Below are positions 24,631 through 36,420 of a stretch of 64,000 nucleotides of DNA, one piece after another. The notes beneath the pieces were generated by a model that saw only the letters and a list, made by a program, of their open reading frames with translations, searched no databases and was not told the DNA's origin. The stretch covers positions 21,171,501 to 21,235,500 of the forward strand of contig JAEOAD010000034.1 in assembly GCA_036365145.1 (NCBI GenBank), given 5' to 3'. The first letter of the stretch is position 1, and each line of letters begins with the position of its first letter. The DNA comes from Orientallactaga sibirica (lineage: Eukaryota > Chordata > Mammalia > Rodentia > Dipodidae). The translations under genes and the position numbers were made by a program.

Positions 24631-25271
24631 TCAATCAATAGCATTTCATACACCAGTCCCAAGATTGATAAAGGAGTCATAAGTCCTCCTAGAAGCTCTC
24701 AAATAGATTCTGTCCCTTGACCCTTTTGTGATTTCCTAAGAATCTTATACTTTTTCCTGTCTCGGGGTCATTACTCTCAGTGTCATCGTTAATGTACCCT
24801 TCAGCTTCTTCCGGAACTGTGAGAGTAAACATTGACTTATACCCATTTCTAATCCCCAGAGAGTATGAAACTGCCTAGTTCTTATAGAAATGACTGAGAA
24901 AAGGTCAGACAACTCTAAGAGGTTAAGGGTGAAAAAGCTCCATATGCCTTCACTTTCCTCATTTTCCTTCCTACCCTTTGTGAATGCATTTGGCCTTAAA
25001 GACCTAACTTTCAACTTGAAATCTTATGGAGGCTCATCTAGAGTAACACAACTGTCCCTGTGTGGCTTTCTCATGGCCTCTCTGCATGCTAGAGTGATTC
25101 CCAGGTACTGTTCACAGCATCAGCTACTAGGAAAGACTACAAAATCATTCTCAACATAAAGTTCTAGAAAACACTTCCAACTTGGCCGCTTATATATATC
25201 TGATCCATAACTATATAGGTATAACCTATCAGTCATAAGCCACCTGGCAATGTCAGAATTTACCCTGTTGA

Positions 25272-25486
25272 TGGGCTGGAGAGATGGTTCAGCAGTAAAA
25301 GGCACTCACATGCAAAGTCTGACGGCTCAGGTTTGATTCCCTAGTACCCACAAAAGCCAGATACACAAAGTGGTGCATGCATCTGGAGCTGTTTGCTGCA
25401 GCTGCAGGAGGCCCTGGTGTGCTCATTTATTCCATTCTTTCTCTCAATCTCTCCCCTCCCTCATAAACAAATAAATATTCTTTAAA
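25272..25486 (+). repeat. DIP-like SINE with 17-bp target duplication
   Basis: GGGCTGGAGAGATGGTTCAG to an ATAAATATTCTTTAAA tail; perfect AGAATTTACCCTGTTGA at 25255-25271 and 25487-25503. Confidence 0.95.
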
Positions 25487-25684
25487 AGAATTTACCCTGT
25501 TGAAAAGTGCTTTGTCCACTATTGTCCAAAAACAAATGTCTCTAGAAATTTTTCCCCTATAGAGAAAATTCAAAGAAAATGTATTTTGAAAGGCAATCTT
25601 TTATATTCATTTATATTCATTCTTTGAAGACCCTGTTTCACCCATAACCCTCTATAGATGAAGTGGTGATCCTGCGATGAGTGC

Positions 25685-26028
25685 TGTGATGGTGAATCTT
25701 CATTGTCAACTTGACTGCACTTGGAAATCACCCAGGAGACACCCCTCTGGGTATGTCTGAGAGGATGCTTCCAGAGCGATTTAACTGAACAGGGAAGATA
25801 CATCCTGAATGTGGGCTGCACTATCCCATGTGCTGAGGTCCCAGAATGAATAAAAAGGAAAAGGCAGATAAGTGGCATGTCCTGTGCCCTGCTTCCTAGT
25901 GCAGCCAGATATAAAGAGTCCTGGCAGCATGCTTTGCCAAGCCTCCCTGTGAGCCAAAAATAAACCCTCTTCAATTAAGTTGCTCTGCCAGGTATTTGGT
26001 CACAACAATGAAAACAGTGACTAATGTC
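25685..26028 (+). mobile_element. Rodent LTR-like interspersed repeat
   Basis: GTGATGGTGAATCTTCATTG, TCAACTTGACTGC, GAATAAAAAGGAAAAGG, GAGCCAAAAATAAACCCTC and a GTGACTAATG end. The same family occurs inverted at 29462-29835 and 37045-37388. Exact family not certain. Confidence 0.6.
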
Positions 26029-26147
26029 ATTCCTGTGCAAGTGCTTGCTGCCTTTGAACCTTCTTTCCTTTCCAAACTCTGATTGGATCCGCTCTGACAG
26101 TCATAAAAGAGCAAGAACACTGAGTTGAATTTAGTTCTTTATTGGAA

Positions 26148-26230
26148 GTTGGGGTTGAGGTAGGGTCTCCCCCTAGCCCAAGCAGACCTAGAACTCACTC
26201 TGTAGCCCCAGGCTGGCCTCGAGCCACCAA
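26148..26230 (-). repeat. B1 fragment
   Basis: Antisense B1 piece with GAACTCACTCTGTAGCCCCA and GGCTGGCCTCGAG, diverged. Confidence 0.6.
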
Positions 26231-26239
26231 CCTCAAATT

Positions 26240-27740
26240 AAAGTAGGCTTATATTCATTCAGTTCTGATTCATCACACTGAATCTGCCTTTGTCAACCAA
26301 ACTCTGTAGTGGTACCAAGTTATGGATAATCTTGTATACCAAGTAACCTAAAATGCTTGCTGTGGGTTACTGTACAACTAAACAGTTCTTTCCTTTCCTG
26401 GGCCTCATTTTTCTCTTTCTGAGACTAGATGGGTATTAGTTCAGGTGGGAGCTATTCACTTCGATAGTCTACACATTCCTGGAGCCCATACTCGGTTTTC
26501 AAGTAGGCATTTGTTAGACACTGGTTCTCAGCAGTCACTGAGACACAGCGTGATTAAGCCAGATAAGCTCTCTACCTTTGTTAACCGATTTCTGAACATT
26601 TCTCATTGAAGCACAATTAAGTTCTTTTCTCCCAAACTTGTTTATTCTAGTGATTAATGCAACAATTATCTATCCATCATTTCTAGGAAAGATTTTTCTG
26701 GAAATGCGAAGTTGTAGAGCGTCTCTTTCAGAAACTCACAGTGGCAGGAGGACAGATGCTGAGTCACAGCCAAGGTGAAAGTGGTGAGTAGCTTGAAGGA
26801 GTACAGCAACCATGACATGGGAGATCAGATCAGAAAAGTGCAGCTACTGTGGTTGAGTCACCACTGGCACAGACACGATCCAGCTTGATCAGTGCTTTCG
26901 TGAACATGACCTCCTTCAACATTACAACCACATGGCAGTCGTAGCTTACCAATAAGTGAGGCCTAGACGGGCTTGGTATAACTTTCCCAAGATCCCACAA
27001 TGTAAACCTTCTGGCATTCATACCTTGCCTGGGTCTCCACAGTCCCTGCTTTGACGCCATGTGCATTTTCCCGCAGGGTGGGGAGGGATTGTTGCCTGGC
27101 CAATAGCAGCACCTGCTGTTTGCAGCATCATGTTGGCCTGTTACAGATACAAAGAGAAAAATTGGCTTTCAGTCTCACAATATTTAGCCTGAAAAATGTG
27201 ACACTGACCCCACCCATTTTCTCACATGTGCACATGTGGGTCTTGGAGAGAACTGTTTGAATCAGGTGAAGACAGGTCTGAATGGTATATCTGGAAGTGT
27301 TGATCTGCGGAGCCTACCAGGTTAAAGACTCAGAGTCCAGGCAACTCTGAGTCACAGGGGAGGGCATATACGGAGAACAAGGCTGGCTATATGCTCTAGG
27401 GCAGATCATGGAGAGCTTTAATTAGATCTCATTCCAGTTCCACTGAAGATTAGTCTGAAGTCCCTGAGGCCATATTGGGCATGGCAGTCAGTGGAAGGAT
27501 GTATGTGAGTCTAAATCAGAAATTTGCCAGGGATAAACAAATATAGACTTTCATATCCTCCAGGCTTAATAGAAATCAGATGGTCCTCAACACACCGGCC
27601 TTTCAAACAGGAAGTCACTACTAGTTTGGATGAGAATTCAGTTTGTTTTCATTAGTAAAGGTGGCAAGTAAGCCCTGGAGCATCTGGATGGTTCTGAAGC
27701 TCACCGTGGCTTTCTGTAGTGAAGAGTATGGAATGCAGCC
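26240..27740. other. Intergenic, weak MIR traces
   Basis: A MIR-like antisense stretch lies near 26930-27040 (CTTTCCCAAGATCCCACAAT). No gene recognised. Confidence 0.45.
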
Positions 27741-27744
27741 TGGG

Positions 27745-27985
27745 TTCAAGAGGGCCACTTTGGAGTCAGTTATGTATGAAAACCCTGGCTCAGCCAGGTC
27801 TTTGATGTTTGGTCTTGATCAAATCCCAACTCTCTCCCTGTCTTTACCCCCTTGATGGGAATATGAGGAAAATAATACTGACCTTGTTTCGTTTTTGCTA
27901 TATTAAATGCAATCACATGTGAAAACTCACCCCATAGTTTTCCTGCACTAAGTTAGTACTTCATAAATCATATCTGATGTTAAAT
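27745..27985 (+). repeat. MIR fossil
   Basis: GCCTGGGTTCAAGAGG, GATCAAATCCCAACTCTCTC, GAGGAAAATAATACTGACCT, then GTTAGTACTTCATAAAT. Nearly full length. Confidence 0.65.
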
Positions 27986-28019
27986 AGAAGAGAGAGGGGC
28001 TGGTTGTCTGCCAGACATT

Positions 28020-28130
28020 CAAGGGTGCCATGTGCTGCCCATGCATTTTCATCTTTAACCCTCACAGCAGCCAGTCCTTCTAAGGCAACATCATCACCCC
28101 AACACGAAACACTAAGAAACTGAAATTCAG
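28020..28130 (-). repeat. MIR-like fossil
   Basis: Antisense: TTTAACCCTCACAGCAGCC and CACTAAGAAACTGAAATTCAG. Confidence 0.5.
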
Positions 28131-28261
28131 GTCAAATTTAATCATTTACTAAAATCTCAGTTTCTTCATTTATAATCTGGAGCCAATTGCCTTTGGTTCT
28201 CTGGCTCTGCTACTTATAACTCTGATCCTTAATGTAATTTTGTATTTTAAATTCTCTGTGA

Positions 28262-29400
28262 TTCCATTTTCTTGTTTTTTTAACTTTTTATTAGCAACTT
28301 CCATAAATATAGACAATCTATCATGATCATAATCCTCTCCCACCACCTTCCCTTTCCCCACTCCCAGATTCTCCATTCTTTGAATCTCTGCTTCTATCCA
28401 ACTAATCTCTCTTCTGTTTTGATGTTATCATTTTTCCCTCCTATTATGTAGGTCATGTGCAGGTAGCATCAGCAGCTGTGAGGTCATGAATATCAAGGCC
28501 ACATTGTGTCTTGGAAGACAGTGCTATAAGCACTCCTCCCCTTCCTTTGGCTCTTATATTCTTTTCACACCACCTCTGCCACAACAGACCCTGAGCCTCG
28601 GAGGGTGTGATAGATTTGCCTCACTTAGTGCTGAACACTCCACTATCGTTACTCAGCACTATGGTGAGTTTTAAATCTCCCCAGTGATCACCACCACCTG
28701 GAAAGAGAAGCTTCTCTAACCAAAGGTGAGCATAGCATTAATATTTGAGATGAACAAATACAAATGTATTTAGAGGGAAGTTTGGTGGGCATTATATATC
28801 CATTTAGCCAGACAACAGTAGTTTCCCTACTAGGGTGTATGACCTCCTCAACCATAGGATTTAGTTTTTAGTACCAGTCAGTAGTTCTCTCTCATAGAGC
28901 AGGCCTCAAATACAACTGGAGAGCAGCTGGTTTCCCCATAGCACACATGTCACTGTTGTACCAGTTGGGATATTGAGCCTGGCTGGGCAGCCATAAAGTT
29001 TGCAGGGTCCACTGCTGGTTGAGACTACTGATGACTTTTCTCTCCCAAAAGACTGCATAGCTCTTTCCAGCATCATGGAAGCTAGTCATCAGGGAGGAGG
29101 CTTCTAGCTCAGCTCCAATTTGATTTCTCAGTGACCTGCAGCCCAAGAATGTGAAGTCTTGTAAATAGGGTCTTACCATGTAGTTCTGGTGGGCAACCAA
29201 GGGCTTTGGCAATAGCTTGTAATGTTTTGGGGGCATCAGGGATTTCCCCAGCCAACAACTTGCTGGAAGGTGTTCTAGCCCTGGTGCTGATTTCTTTTTC
29301 TAATAGCAATCTATGGTACAACATTATCCATATTCACAGTATACTTCTACCCAATCTCCCCTCTTTCTCATCTTATCTCTAAATTGTAATGCCTTCTTGT
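28262..29400 (-). mobile_element. L1 3' UTR, antisense
   Basis: Begins with TTTTTTAACTTTTTATTAGC (complement of the 3' tail). It is the inverse partner of 8045-8960 and resembles 42398-43440. 5'-truncated near 29400; open frames in it are repeat-derived. Confidence 0.8.
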
Positions 29401-29461
29401 CATTGTAAAATTGATAATAAAAGTAAAATTATCAGTCCACAACAATCAATCAAAAAATGGT

Positions 29462-29835
29462 ACTGTGATAATCACTGTCCTGTTGCTATGGCAAAAATAC
29501 CTGACAAGAATTAACGTGAGGGAGGACAGGTCTATTCAGCTGACAGATTAAGGGCACAGTGCATCATGGAGGGAAGGACATGGCAGCAGGATCAGAGGCC
29601 GCTAGCATATTGCATTCACAGTCAGGAAGCAGATGTAATGAAGGCTCGTGTTCAGCTTGCTTTTCTTTTTTATTCAATCTGAGACCCCAGTCCATGGAAT
29701 AGTGTCACCCACATTTAAGGTGGGTCTTCCCATCTCAGTTAACCTAATCTAGAAACTCCTTTATAGACATGCTCAGAAATTTGTTGCCATGGTAATTCTT
29801 AATCCCATTAATTTGACAACCAAATTTAACTATCC
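29462..29835 (-). mobile_element. Rodent LTR-like interspersed repeat
   Basis: Inverse-orientation relative of 25685-26028: CTGTTGCTATGGCAAAAATA, GTGGGTCTTCCCATCTCAGT, TTAATTTGACAACC. Confidence 0.6.
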
Positions 29836-29854
29836 CAACTACTGTCTTGGTGAT

Positions 29855-29935
29855 AAACTCACATAGCTAAGAAGTGGTAGAGTTGGAATTTGAAACTAAA
29901 TCCAAAGCCCAGTTTCTTTCCTCTAAATCACATGA
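29855..29935 (-). repeat. MIR fossil
   Basis: Antisense: CACATAGCTAAGAAGTGGTA, GAGTTGGAATTTGAAACTAA. Confidence 0.6.
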
Positions 29936-32587
29936 TGGGAAACAACCCAAGTGGGCAATCCTACACAATAAAGACCAGATAGACTGCAGAGATGGGGGAA
30001 TTTCCCAAAATGGTCTAGCTGCCACATAACTCTTCCTATGCCCATTCTTATCATCACTTAGTGTCATTCTGTTGGGTTGAAGCTCGTTCAGAGTGTCACT
30101 TGCAGAGAACATGAGCTCATCATTTCATGCTAAAGTATTAAGGTCTTGATCAACTAGCTATGCTCAAACAGAGAATAGGAGGCAGGAGGTGTAAAACTGA
30201 AGGTATAACAGCTTCAACAGAACCAAAGGAAACACTAAAAATAAGAAAGTCTACCATCAAGTTCTAGCAAAACTTCAGCAAACACAGGGATGAATTCTCA
30301 GAATGGGAGCAAGAATATCAGCAGTGTGGATGAGTTGAGGCAAATCACTGTGTCACTAAATCACTGTGGGCCCAAATCTCTTCCCTTTTTTGAGCCTCAG
30401 TTTCCCCAGTTTAAAAAAAAGAGCTCAAACCAGTTTCCAGATCTGCTAATCTTTTCTACTGGGAAGGAAGACAGCTAAAAAGTGATTAATGAGAAACAGT
30501 GCTCCATGGACATCTTAAAGACCACAAGGAAGAGCAATGTTTGTCTATGAAGAAAAGCTACACCAAGTCACCAGCGGCCTTAATCTTATTCCCTGTCTAT
30601 GTTTGCAAAGCTGCTGGTCCTTGTCCCAAGGCCCACGCTTGTCCATCCTCCAGATGGGCCCTGAGACCAAAGCTGAACTTACAAGTGCCCACAACCTTCT
30701 GGACTTGCATTGCTCCATTATTTAGGAGGAAACGACTGTAGTCCAGGGTCAGGGATAAGCTATTTGCCCCAAATCAAACTCAGATAGGACTTAAAAAAAT
30801 ATCCTCAGTGACTGACACGATCAGCGGTGGACGTCAAGCGCTCTCCTCCAGTATTCCCGTGGTCTCATCGGACAGGCCCCAATTCACTAGGACAAAGGTT
30901 CTCAACCTGGGTCAATGCTGTCCCCACTGAGAACATCTGGAAATATCTGGAGATTATGTTGCAGCTAGAGTGGGAGCCAAGGATGCTACTATACACAGAA
31001 CAGCTCCCCACAAGGACCATGTGACTTCAGGTACCACACTGTCAACACTGGGAAATCCTGCTCTAAAGCATCCCAAATACTTGCCTGGCTCTTCAAGTTA
31101 TTTCATCAGATAGATTTTCCAAACTAACGGCTAAACTAAGAGTGACTCATGGGTCCTTTGACCCTCCCATCTGACATTTAGGCCACCCCGGAAGAACACC
31201 GACTCCTTGTCAGGTAATAAAGTTCGTTTCTTATAGTTGCCTTGAGTCACACTTCCATAGAATGGAATCATCTTCTTGCTAAGTTGTTAGAGACTTCAAG
31301 GTGAGAAGAGGGAGACCCTGAGCCAGTTGTAGGACTATTATCAATCATTTGTCACAATCTGTAACTCACTGACTTCATGTCTTCCCCCCTTTGTGCCTTC
31401 TATATCATGCAGTGCCGGCTGCCATTCACTTGTGTTACAAACATTTATTGTAATAATGCCAGTGCTGAGTATGGGGGATTATCTAAAAAATATATAGTCC
31501 ATGTCCTACAAGAAGCTCAGTGTAGTGGGGAGAGAGATGTTAACAGATAGCACAGAGCAGCACCCATGCCTTGGTGGGGAAGCTCTGAAGAGGTACTGCA
31601 CCCAGGCTCAGGGACCAGATAATATTCCCAGAGGAAAGGGCTGCCAAAGCCACAGTGGTAGAGAAGTGTTCTAGGTGAAGCAAACACAAAGTCATGTGAC
31701 CCAAGAGAATTGGGAGCAGGGCACCTTCAGAGAAATTGTGTTATCCATGGAGGCAAAACAAAGGAAAAGAAGAGGAAAGAGGAGAAAAGTGAGAATGAAG
31801 AGAAACCAAAGCCCAAATGAAGAGCTGTATGTGCCCCTTAGGAAACTGGGCTTTGTCTTGACAAGGAAAGGTTGAGACTTGTTCAGAGGCACAGCAGAAA
31901 GGACCATTCCAGATTCCCAGGCAGGATGAATGGTGACGTGGACAATGAAAGCCCTGTCGAAGCCCAGGTGAGGGCCATGGTGGCCTGGTCCAGAGGAAAG
32001 GCAGCAAGGATGGGAGGTGCTGAAAAAAGGCCAAGGGGACTTAGCAAGTGCAGTGGCTTTATTACTGTTTGGCTATGGGAAATGAGAATCTGGGAGAAGA
32101 CAAGAATGACCACCAGGATCATGCCTATGGACCGTACTGGTGGCCACTGAGAAAAGAAATGCTGGGGAGCTACAGATTAGGGGCAAGATGGCTATTCAAG
32201 TCCTGGGTATGCTAAGGATGAGTTTTAAAATAGACTATGATCTATTCTGGTCAGGAGAAACCCAAGAGAGGGTGAAACTACGGATGAGGTGATATGCTAT
32301 GGCATAAGGCACTTGTCCTCCACCAACACCGCACCCAGGGCTGCAGGGAGGGAATGGAAGCAATTTTCCAGGTGTGTCCCGGCCTCAGTCTATCCTCCCA
32401 TAGCTTGCTTAGCCTGTATTGCCTATTGAATCATGACAGAAACAGATCAACGTGGAAATGAGCTCATCAGCATGGAGTTGAACTTCCAAGTAGCTCTGTC
32501 AGGTTCCAAATCCAGTGCTTGGATTAAACGTGCCTCATTACCTCGCTCTTCACAAAACCACCCCTGTTTTTCAAAAGTTCAAAGTGG
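29936..32587. other. Intergenic, mostly unique
   Basis: Holds the MER20 at 30893-31066 and small MIR traces (30340-30410, 30720-30790). Frames at 31675-32150 overlap on both strands and show no family. Confidence 0.45.
30893..31066 (+). mobile_element. MER20 (hAT-Charlie) fossil
   Basis: AAAGGTTCTCAACCTGGGTC, ACATCTGGAAATATCTGGAG, ATGCTACTATACACAGAACA: order and spacing as in MER20. Confidence 0.65.
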
Positions 32588-32660
32588 TAAAAGACATAGG
32601 CTCTGAAGCGAGGAAAACTTAGGTTCATGTCCCAGCTTCATGGCTTATTAGCAGCATCTG
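32588..32660 (+). repeat. MIR 5' fragment
   Basis: CATAGGCTCTGAAGCGAGG, TTCATGTCCCAGCTTCATGG. Confidence 0.55.
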
Positions 32661-32757
32661 CAAAGAAGAGCTGAGGACTGAGGAAGACTGGGGCCTAGAA
32701 ATCTCAGCAGTGGCTGGCAGAAAGAAGTGTTCAAAAAAAGGAAATCAAAAGTATTCC

Positions 32758-32919
32758 TAGCTGGGCGTGGTGACGCACGCCTTTAATCCTAGCACTCGGG
32801 AGGCAGAGGTAGGAGGATCACTGTGAGTTCCATGCCACCCTAAGACTACATAGTGAATTCCAGGTCAGTCTGGGCTAGAATGAGACGCTACCTTGAAAAA
32901 CCAAAAAAGAAAAATAAAT
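32758..32919 (+). repeat. B1 SINE
   Basis: GCTGGGCGTGGTGACGCACG to a mixed A-rich tail. The U2 stub and its direct repeats follow at once. Confidence 0.93.
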
Positions 32920-32933
32920 AAATACTCTTAAGG

Positions 32934-32967
32934 ATAGCTTCTCAGTGCTTTGGCTGAGATCAAGAGT
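32934..32967 (+). pseudogene. U2 snRNA 5'-end retropseudogene stub
   Basis: The 34 nt beginning ATAGCTTCTCAG align, by eye at about 27 of 34 positions, with nucleotides 1-34 of U2 snRNA, starting exactly at the RNA's first base and including GGCT-AGATCAAG. They are flanked by a perfect 14-bp direct repeat AAATACTCTTAAGG at 32920-32933 and 32968-32981. There is no A tail. The structure is that of a 3'-truncated snRNA reverse-transcribed into the genome, sitting between a B1 tail and a MER20. Confidence 0.8.
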
Positions 32968-32981
32968 AAATACTCTTAAGG

Positions 32982-33162
32982 CATGCTTCTCAAACAAGAC
33001 ATTTGTTCTTCAGAGGACAGTAGGAAATGTCTGGAGACACTTTTTGTTGTCACAGCTTGAGAAAGAAGTATCTAAGAGGAAGAGACCAGGGATGCTCATG
33101 GGTAAGGAATCCAGAACACTAGAAAATTGCCTGGTCTAAAAAATCCAAAATTGCATCAGATG
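32982..33162 (+). mobile_element. MER20 (hAT-Charlie) fossil
   Basis: CATGCTTCTCAAAC start, GGAAATGTCTGGAGACACTT, TTTTGTTGTCACAGCTTGAG, CCAGGGATGCTCATGG. It starts right after the U2 stub's right-hand repeat. Confidence 0.6.
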
Positions 33163-33825
33163 CAGTACCATTGCTTATAATGTTTACATGTATGTGTGCA
33201 TGAAGGGGACAAATATGAGTAAAACCTATAAGGGTAAAATGGTGATGAAGAGCCAGAATAAAGAGATGCACACGGGCAGGGGAAGGGCAAAAGGATACAT
33301 GCACCATGTAAACGGAAGTGAGAAAGATGCTAGAGGAGGAGCTGTGAAGAAGATAGGAGAATCAACCAAAACAAATTGTATTCGAAATTTCCCAAATAAA
33401 TGATATTTAAGTTTCTGTATGCTAACTAAAAAAATGAAGATAAGCAAAAAACATAATTTACTTTAAAAAGTCAGTCATGACAAGATTGAGAAATCTTACT
33501 TTGAGACAGAACATCTAGCCTGGCATGGGATAAAAGTCAGTCAGAGATGATCTAACTTCACTTACCCATTACACAGGAAAGGAAATGGAAACCCAGGAAA
33601 GGAAAGGGTCCATGTCTCAAGGAGGAATGGAATGGAGAGAGAGGATTGAGAGCTGGCTGTCTGGAAGCTCAGCAAGGAAGGTGCTTCAGTGCCCATTTTT
33701 CCCTGCATGTTGGAACAGTGGCTGGCATAGTTATCTTCTGACATCATACAAGGGGAAAGAAGACGGTTAGTCCCCGGGGTCCAGCTGAGTCTGACCCTAT
33801 TAAGGATGGTAATCAGAAAAATGCA

Positions 33826-34430
33826 GGGCTGGGGAGCTGGCTCAGCGGGTATGAGCGCTTGCTGTATAAGCATGAGGACCTGAAAGGGTTTTTAACACCA
33901 AATTCAATACCCCAGTAACCACATAAAGACATGGGCATGGCCACACATGCTTAGAATCCCAGTGTTGTGGGGAGTGGAGACCAGAGACTCTCTGGGGCTC
34001 ACTGGTCAGTCCATCTGCCAGGTTCGGTGAGAGATTCCAGCTCAAGGACACAACAGGAAGAACTATAGATACCAAAGAGTAACAGAAGAGAACATATGCC
34101 AGGTGTGGTGGCTCACAGCTTTAATCCCAGCACTCAGGGTGTGTGGATTAAAGTGGATTGATGTGAGTTTGAGGCCACCCTGAAACGACATAGTGCATTC
34201 CAGATCAGCCTGGGCTAGAGCAAGACCCTACCTCGAAAAACAAAAACAAACAAACAAACAAACAAAAAAAAAAGATGAAGAGGACCCACAACACTGTCCT
34301 ATGGCCTCTGCATGCACACCCATGGATGCACATATTTGCACACGTGTACATGCACTATAGATACACATGCCACATGCACACCCCACATGCTGCACACAAG
34401 TGCAAAAAAGCATTGCACAACACACTAGCA
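33826..34430 (+). repeat. B4-like SINE interrupted by B1
   Basis: GGGCTGGGGAGCTGGCTCAG head, GGGCATGGCCACACATGC middle, CA-rich end after the B1 (34300-34410). Confidence 0.7.
34098..34272 (+). repeat. B1 SINE inside a B4-like SINE
   Basis: GCCAGGTGTGGTGGCTCACA to an (AAAC)n tail. The flanks belong to one B4-like element (33826-34430). Confidence 0.9.
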
Positions 34431-35589
34431 CTTTATGAGCATATGTCTTCTGTCTTCAGAGCACATGGATGTGATGTGGTCATCCTGTGGTGGCCAATAG
34501 AGGCTTAGGGACCTACATGTTTTGCCCAAGCCCACACAACTGAGAGATGCATGGAAGCCAGCAGTAGAGCTGCAGACCTTACACTCTGAGCAACTGACCA
34601 AAACTGTCACCAGCAAGCTCCCAGCCTGGGCCAGAAGGCTTATGCTTCTAGGAAATAGACTAATTTCTAAGCATAGGGTTTGGGCATCATTTAACTCCAA
34701 CTTAGCAAAGATCACAAAATGGAACAGCCCATTCCCAGCATGCACACATGAGAAATTCCTTCTACTGGGGGCCAGAGAGGAGGTGTGCAGATAGGCTAGA
34801 GTCATGCTGCAAGTTTGTGACTGGTCTCCTGACTTCTGGACTGGTCTGCATTAGGAAACAGAAAAGTAAAAAATAAAAAAAAAATTTAAAAAAAAATCCC
34901 ACTCTGCACACTGCCTTCTCAGGAGTGAGCCAAGGACTGAGCTCTGGCAGTTTCCTTTTCAAACAGAGATAATTTGCATGAAGTGATTTCCCCAAAGACC
35001 TTGCAGCAGCCATTCTCTTGTGTCTGTCCTTCCCCAGCAGAAGCAATTGTTAAAATGGTGAGTGGAAAGAGGTAACTGAAAGTATAGGATGAACCAAGAA
35101 GAGCCTGCTAGTGTCACAACCCAAACAGTTTCAGTTCTGCAAATCTTCAAGCCAAAGGTGCTGCTCCACTTTCCTTCTAGAGAAGGAAAAGAGCACTAAG
35201 TGGTTCTCTGCTTTCTGTTCCACAGCAGCCATGTGCCAGCCAGAATGTTTTTATTCACTCGTTTCTTTTATAGCTCATCTCATTCCAATATTAAGACAAC
35301 AGGAAGTAGAGACAGTACGGTAAGACACCAAGTATATAGTTATATAAAATAGGTATACAAATCAAACATGTACTGTTAACAAACCACTAAGTAATTTTTT
35401 TTCAATTTTATAGACATATTTTTACCATTTATTAAAAATAAAGCAAAATTGAATACCACTGAGATGTATGTGCTTGTTTTCTTAAATTACGTGGGTGTGG
35501 GGGGCATAGTCATGCCATGGTGCATGTGTGAAGGTCAAAGAAGAACCTGGGGGTTCTCCTCTCCTTACACCATCTTTTTTTTTTTGTCT
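34431..35589. other. Intergenic, nothing recognised
   Basis: Overlapping opposite frames at 34425-34805 are mutually exclusive shadows; an A/T-rich patch lies at 34857-34897. Confidence 0.45.
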
Positions 35590-35796
35590 TAAGCATTTTA
35601 AAGAATAATTTATGTGTTTATTTGAGAGAGAAAAAAGAGAGAGAAATAGAATGTACCAGGGCCTCCTGCCACTGCAAGTGAACTCCAGATGCATGCATCA
35701 CTTTGTGGTCTGGCTTTACGTGGGTACTAGGAAATTGAACTTGGGCCGTTAGACTTTACATGTAAGTGCCTTTAGCCACTGGCCACCTCTGCAGTC
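35590..35796 (-). repeat. DIP-like SINE
   Basis: Antisense; GAGAGAGAAAAAAGAGAGAG, CCAGGGCCTCCTGCCACTGC and GGCCACCTCTGCAGTCCC. Confidence 0.85.
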
Positions 35797-35799
35797 CCT

Positions 35800-36122
35800 C
35801 TAAAACGTTTTGATTAGTGTATATAATTTGAATAACACAGTAAGTTTGAAAATGGCCTTTTCATACATGCATATACTGTACTTCAATATGTTCACCCTAA
35901 TTAGACTCTCCTATCCCCCTCCATCTGTCCCTTCCTCTTCTCAAATAGTAGTTTTCTAATTTCATTTCTTTTCCACCCTGCATTTCTCAAATGAGAGAGA
36001 ACATGGGATAATTGTCTTTCTCAGTCTGAATGATTTTTTAATATGATCTTAGGTTCCATCCATTTTCCTGCAAAAAGGTTTCATCTACTTTCCTGCAAAT
36101 GATTCTATTATTTTTCTTGTTT
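35800..36122 (-). mobile_element. L1 fragment, antisense
   Basis: Antisense L1 3' part: CCCTCCATCTGTCCCTTCCT and TTAGGTTCCATCCATTTTCC. It lies between a DIP-like SINE and a B4-like SINE, and is broken in all frames. Confidence 0.5.
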
Positions 36123-36127
36123 TAAAT

Positions 36128-36420
36128 GTGTGTTTATGCTCACATGAATATATGTGCTCACATGCATGTCAGGGCCAGAGGACAACCTTGGGATCGTTCC
36201 TTGAGAATGTTACCCACATTCTTTTGAACAGGATCTCTCATTGTTTTGCTGCTGCTGTTTGTGAGCTTTCAGATCCTCCTGATTCCACCTCCCTTTACTG
36301 TGAGAATTAAAGATACATGTACCATTTTATATCCAGCTTCATGTGGGTGCTAAGGGGGATCGAACTTGGGTCAGCAGGCTTGCAAGCCAGTGCCTTTAAC
36401 CACTGAGCCATTTCCTCAGT
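36128..36420 (-). repeat. B4-like SINE
   Basis: Antisense: GGGCCAGAGGACAACCTTGG, CTAAGGGGGATCGAACTTGG and CCACTGAGCCATTTCCTCAG, the classic B4 order. Confidence 0.75.

Larger units (their letters stand above)
24001..24690 (+). mobile_element. L1 reverse-transcriptase segment, inverted 5' part
   Basis: Sense L1 ORF2: 24040-24120 resembles the NGEKL-type motif region, 24130-24220 includes CAAGAGAAAGAAATAAAAGG and GCAGATAATATGATTCTATA (the degraded catalytic ADD-type site), and 24400-24690 resembles the region just after it. It lies in opposite orientation to 21430-24000, and the two pieces abut in L1 coordinates. A B1-like SINE (24239-24372) and a tRNA SINE (24457-24630) interrupt it. Dead. 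Confidence 0.65.
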
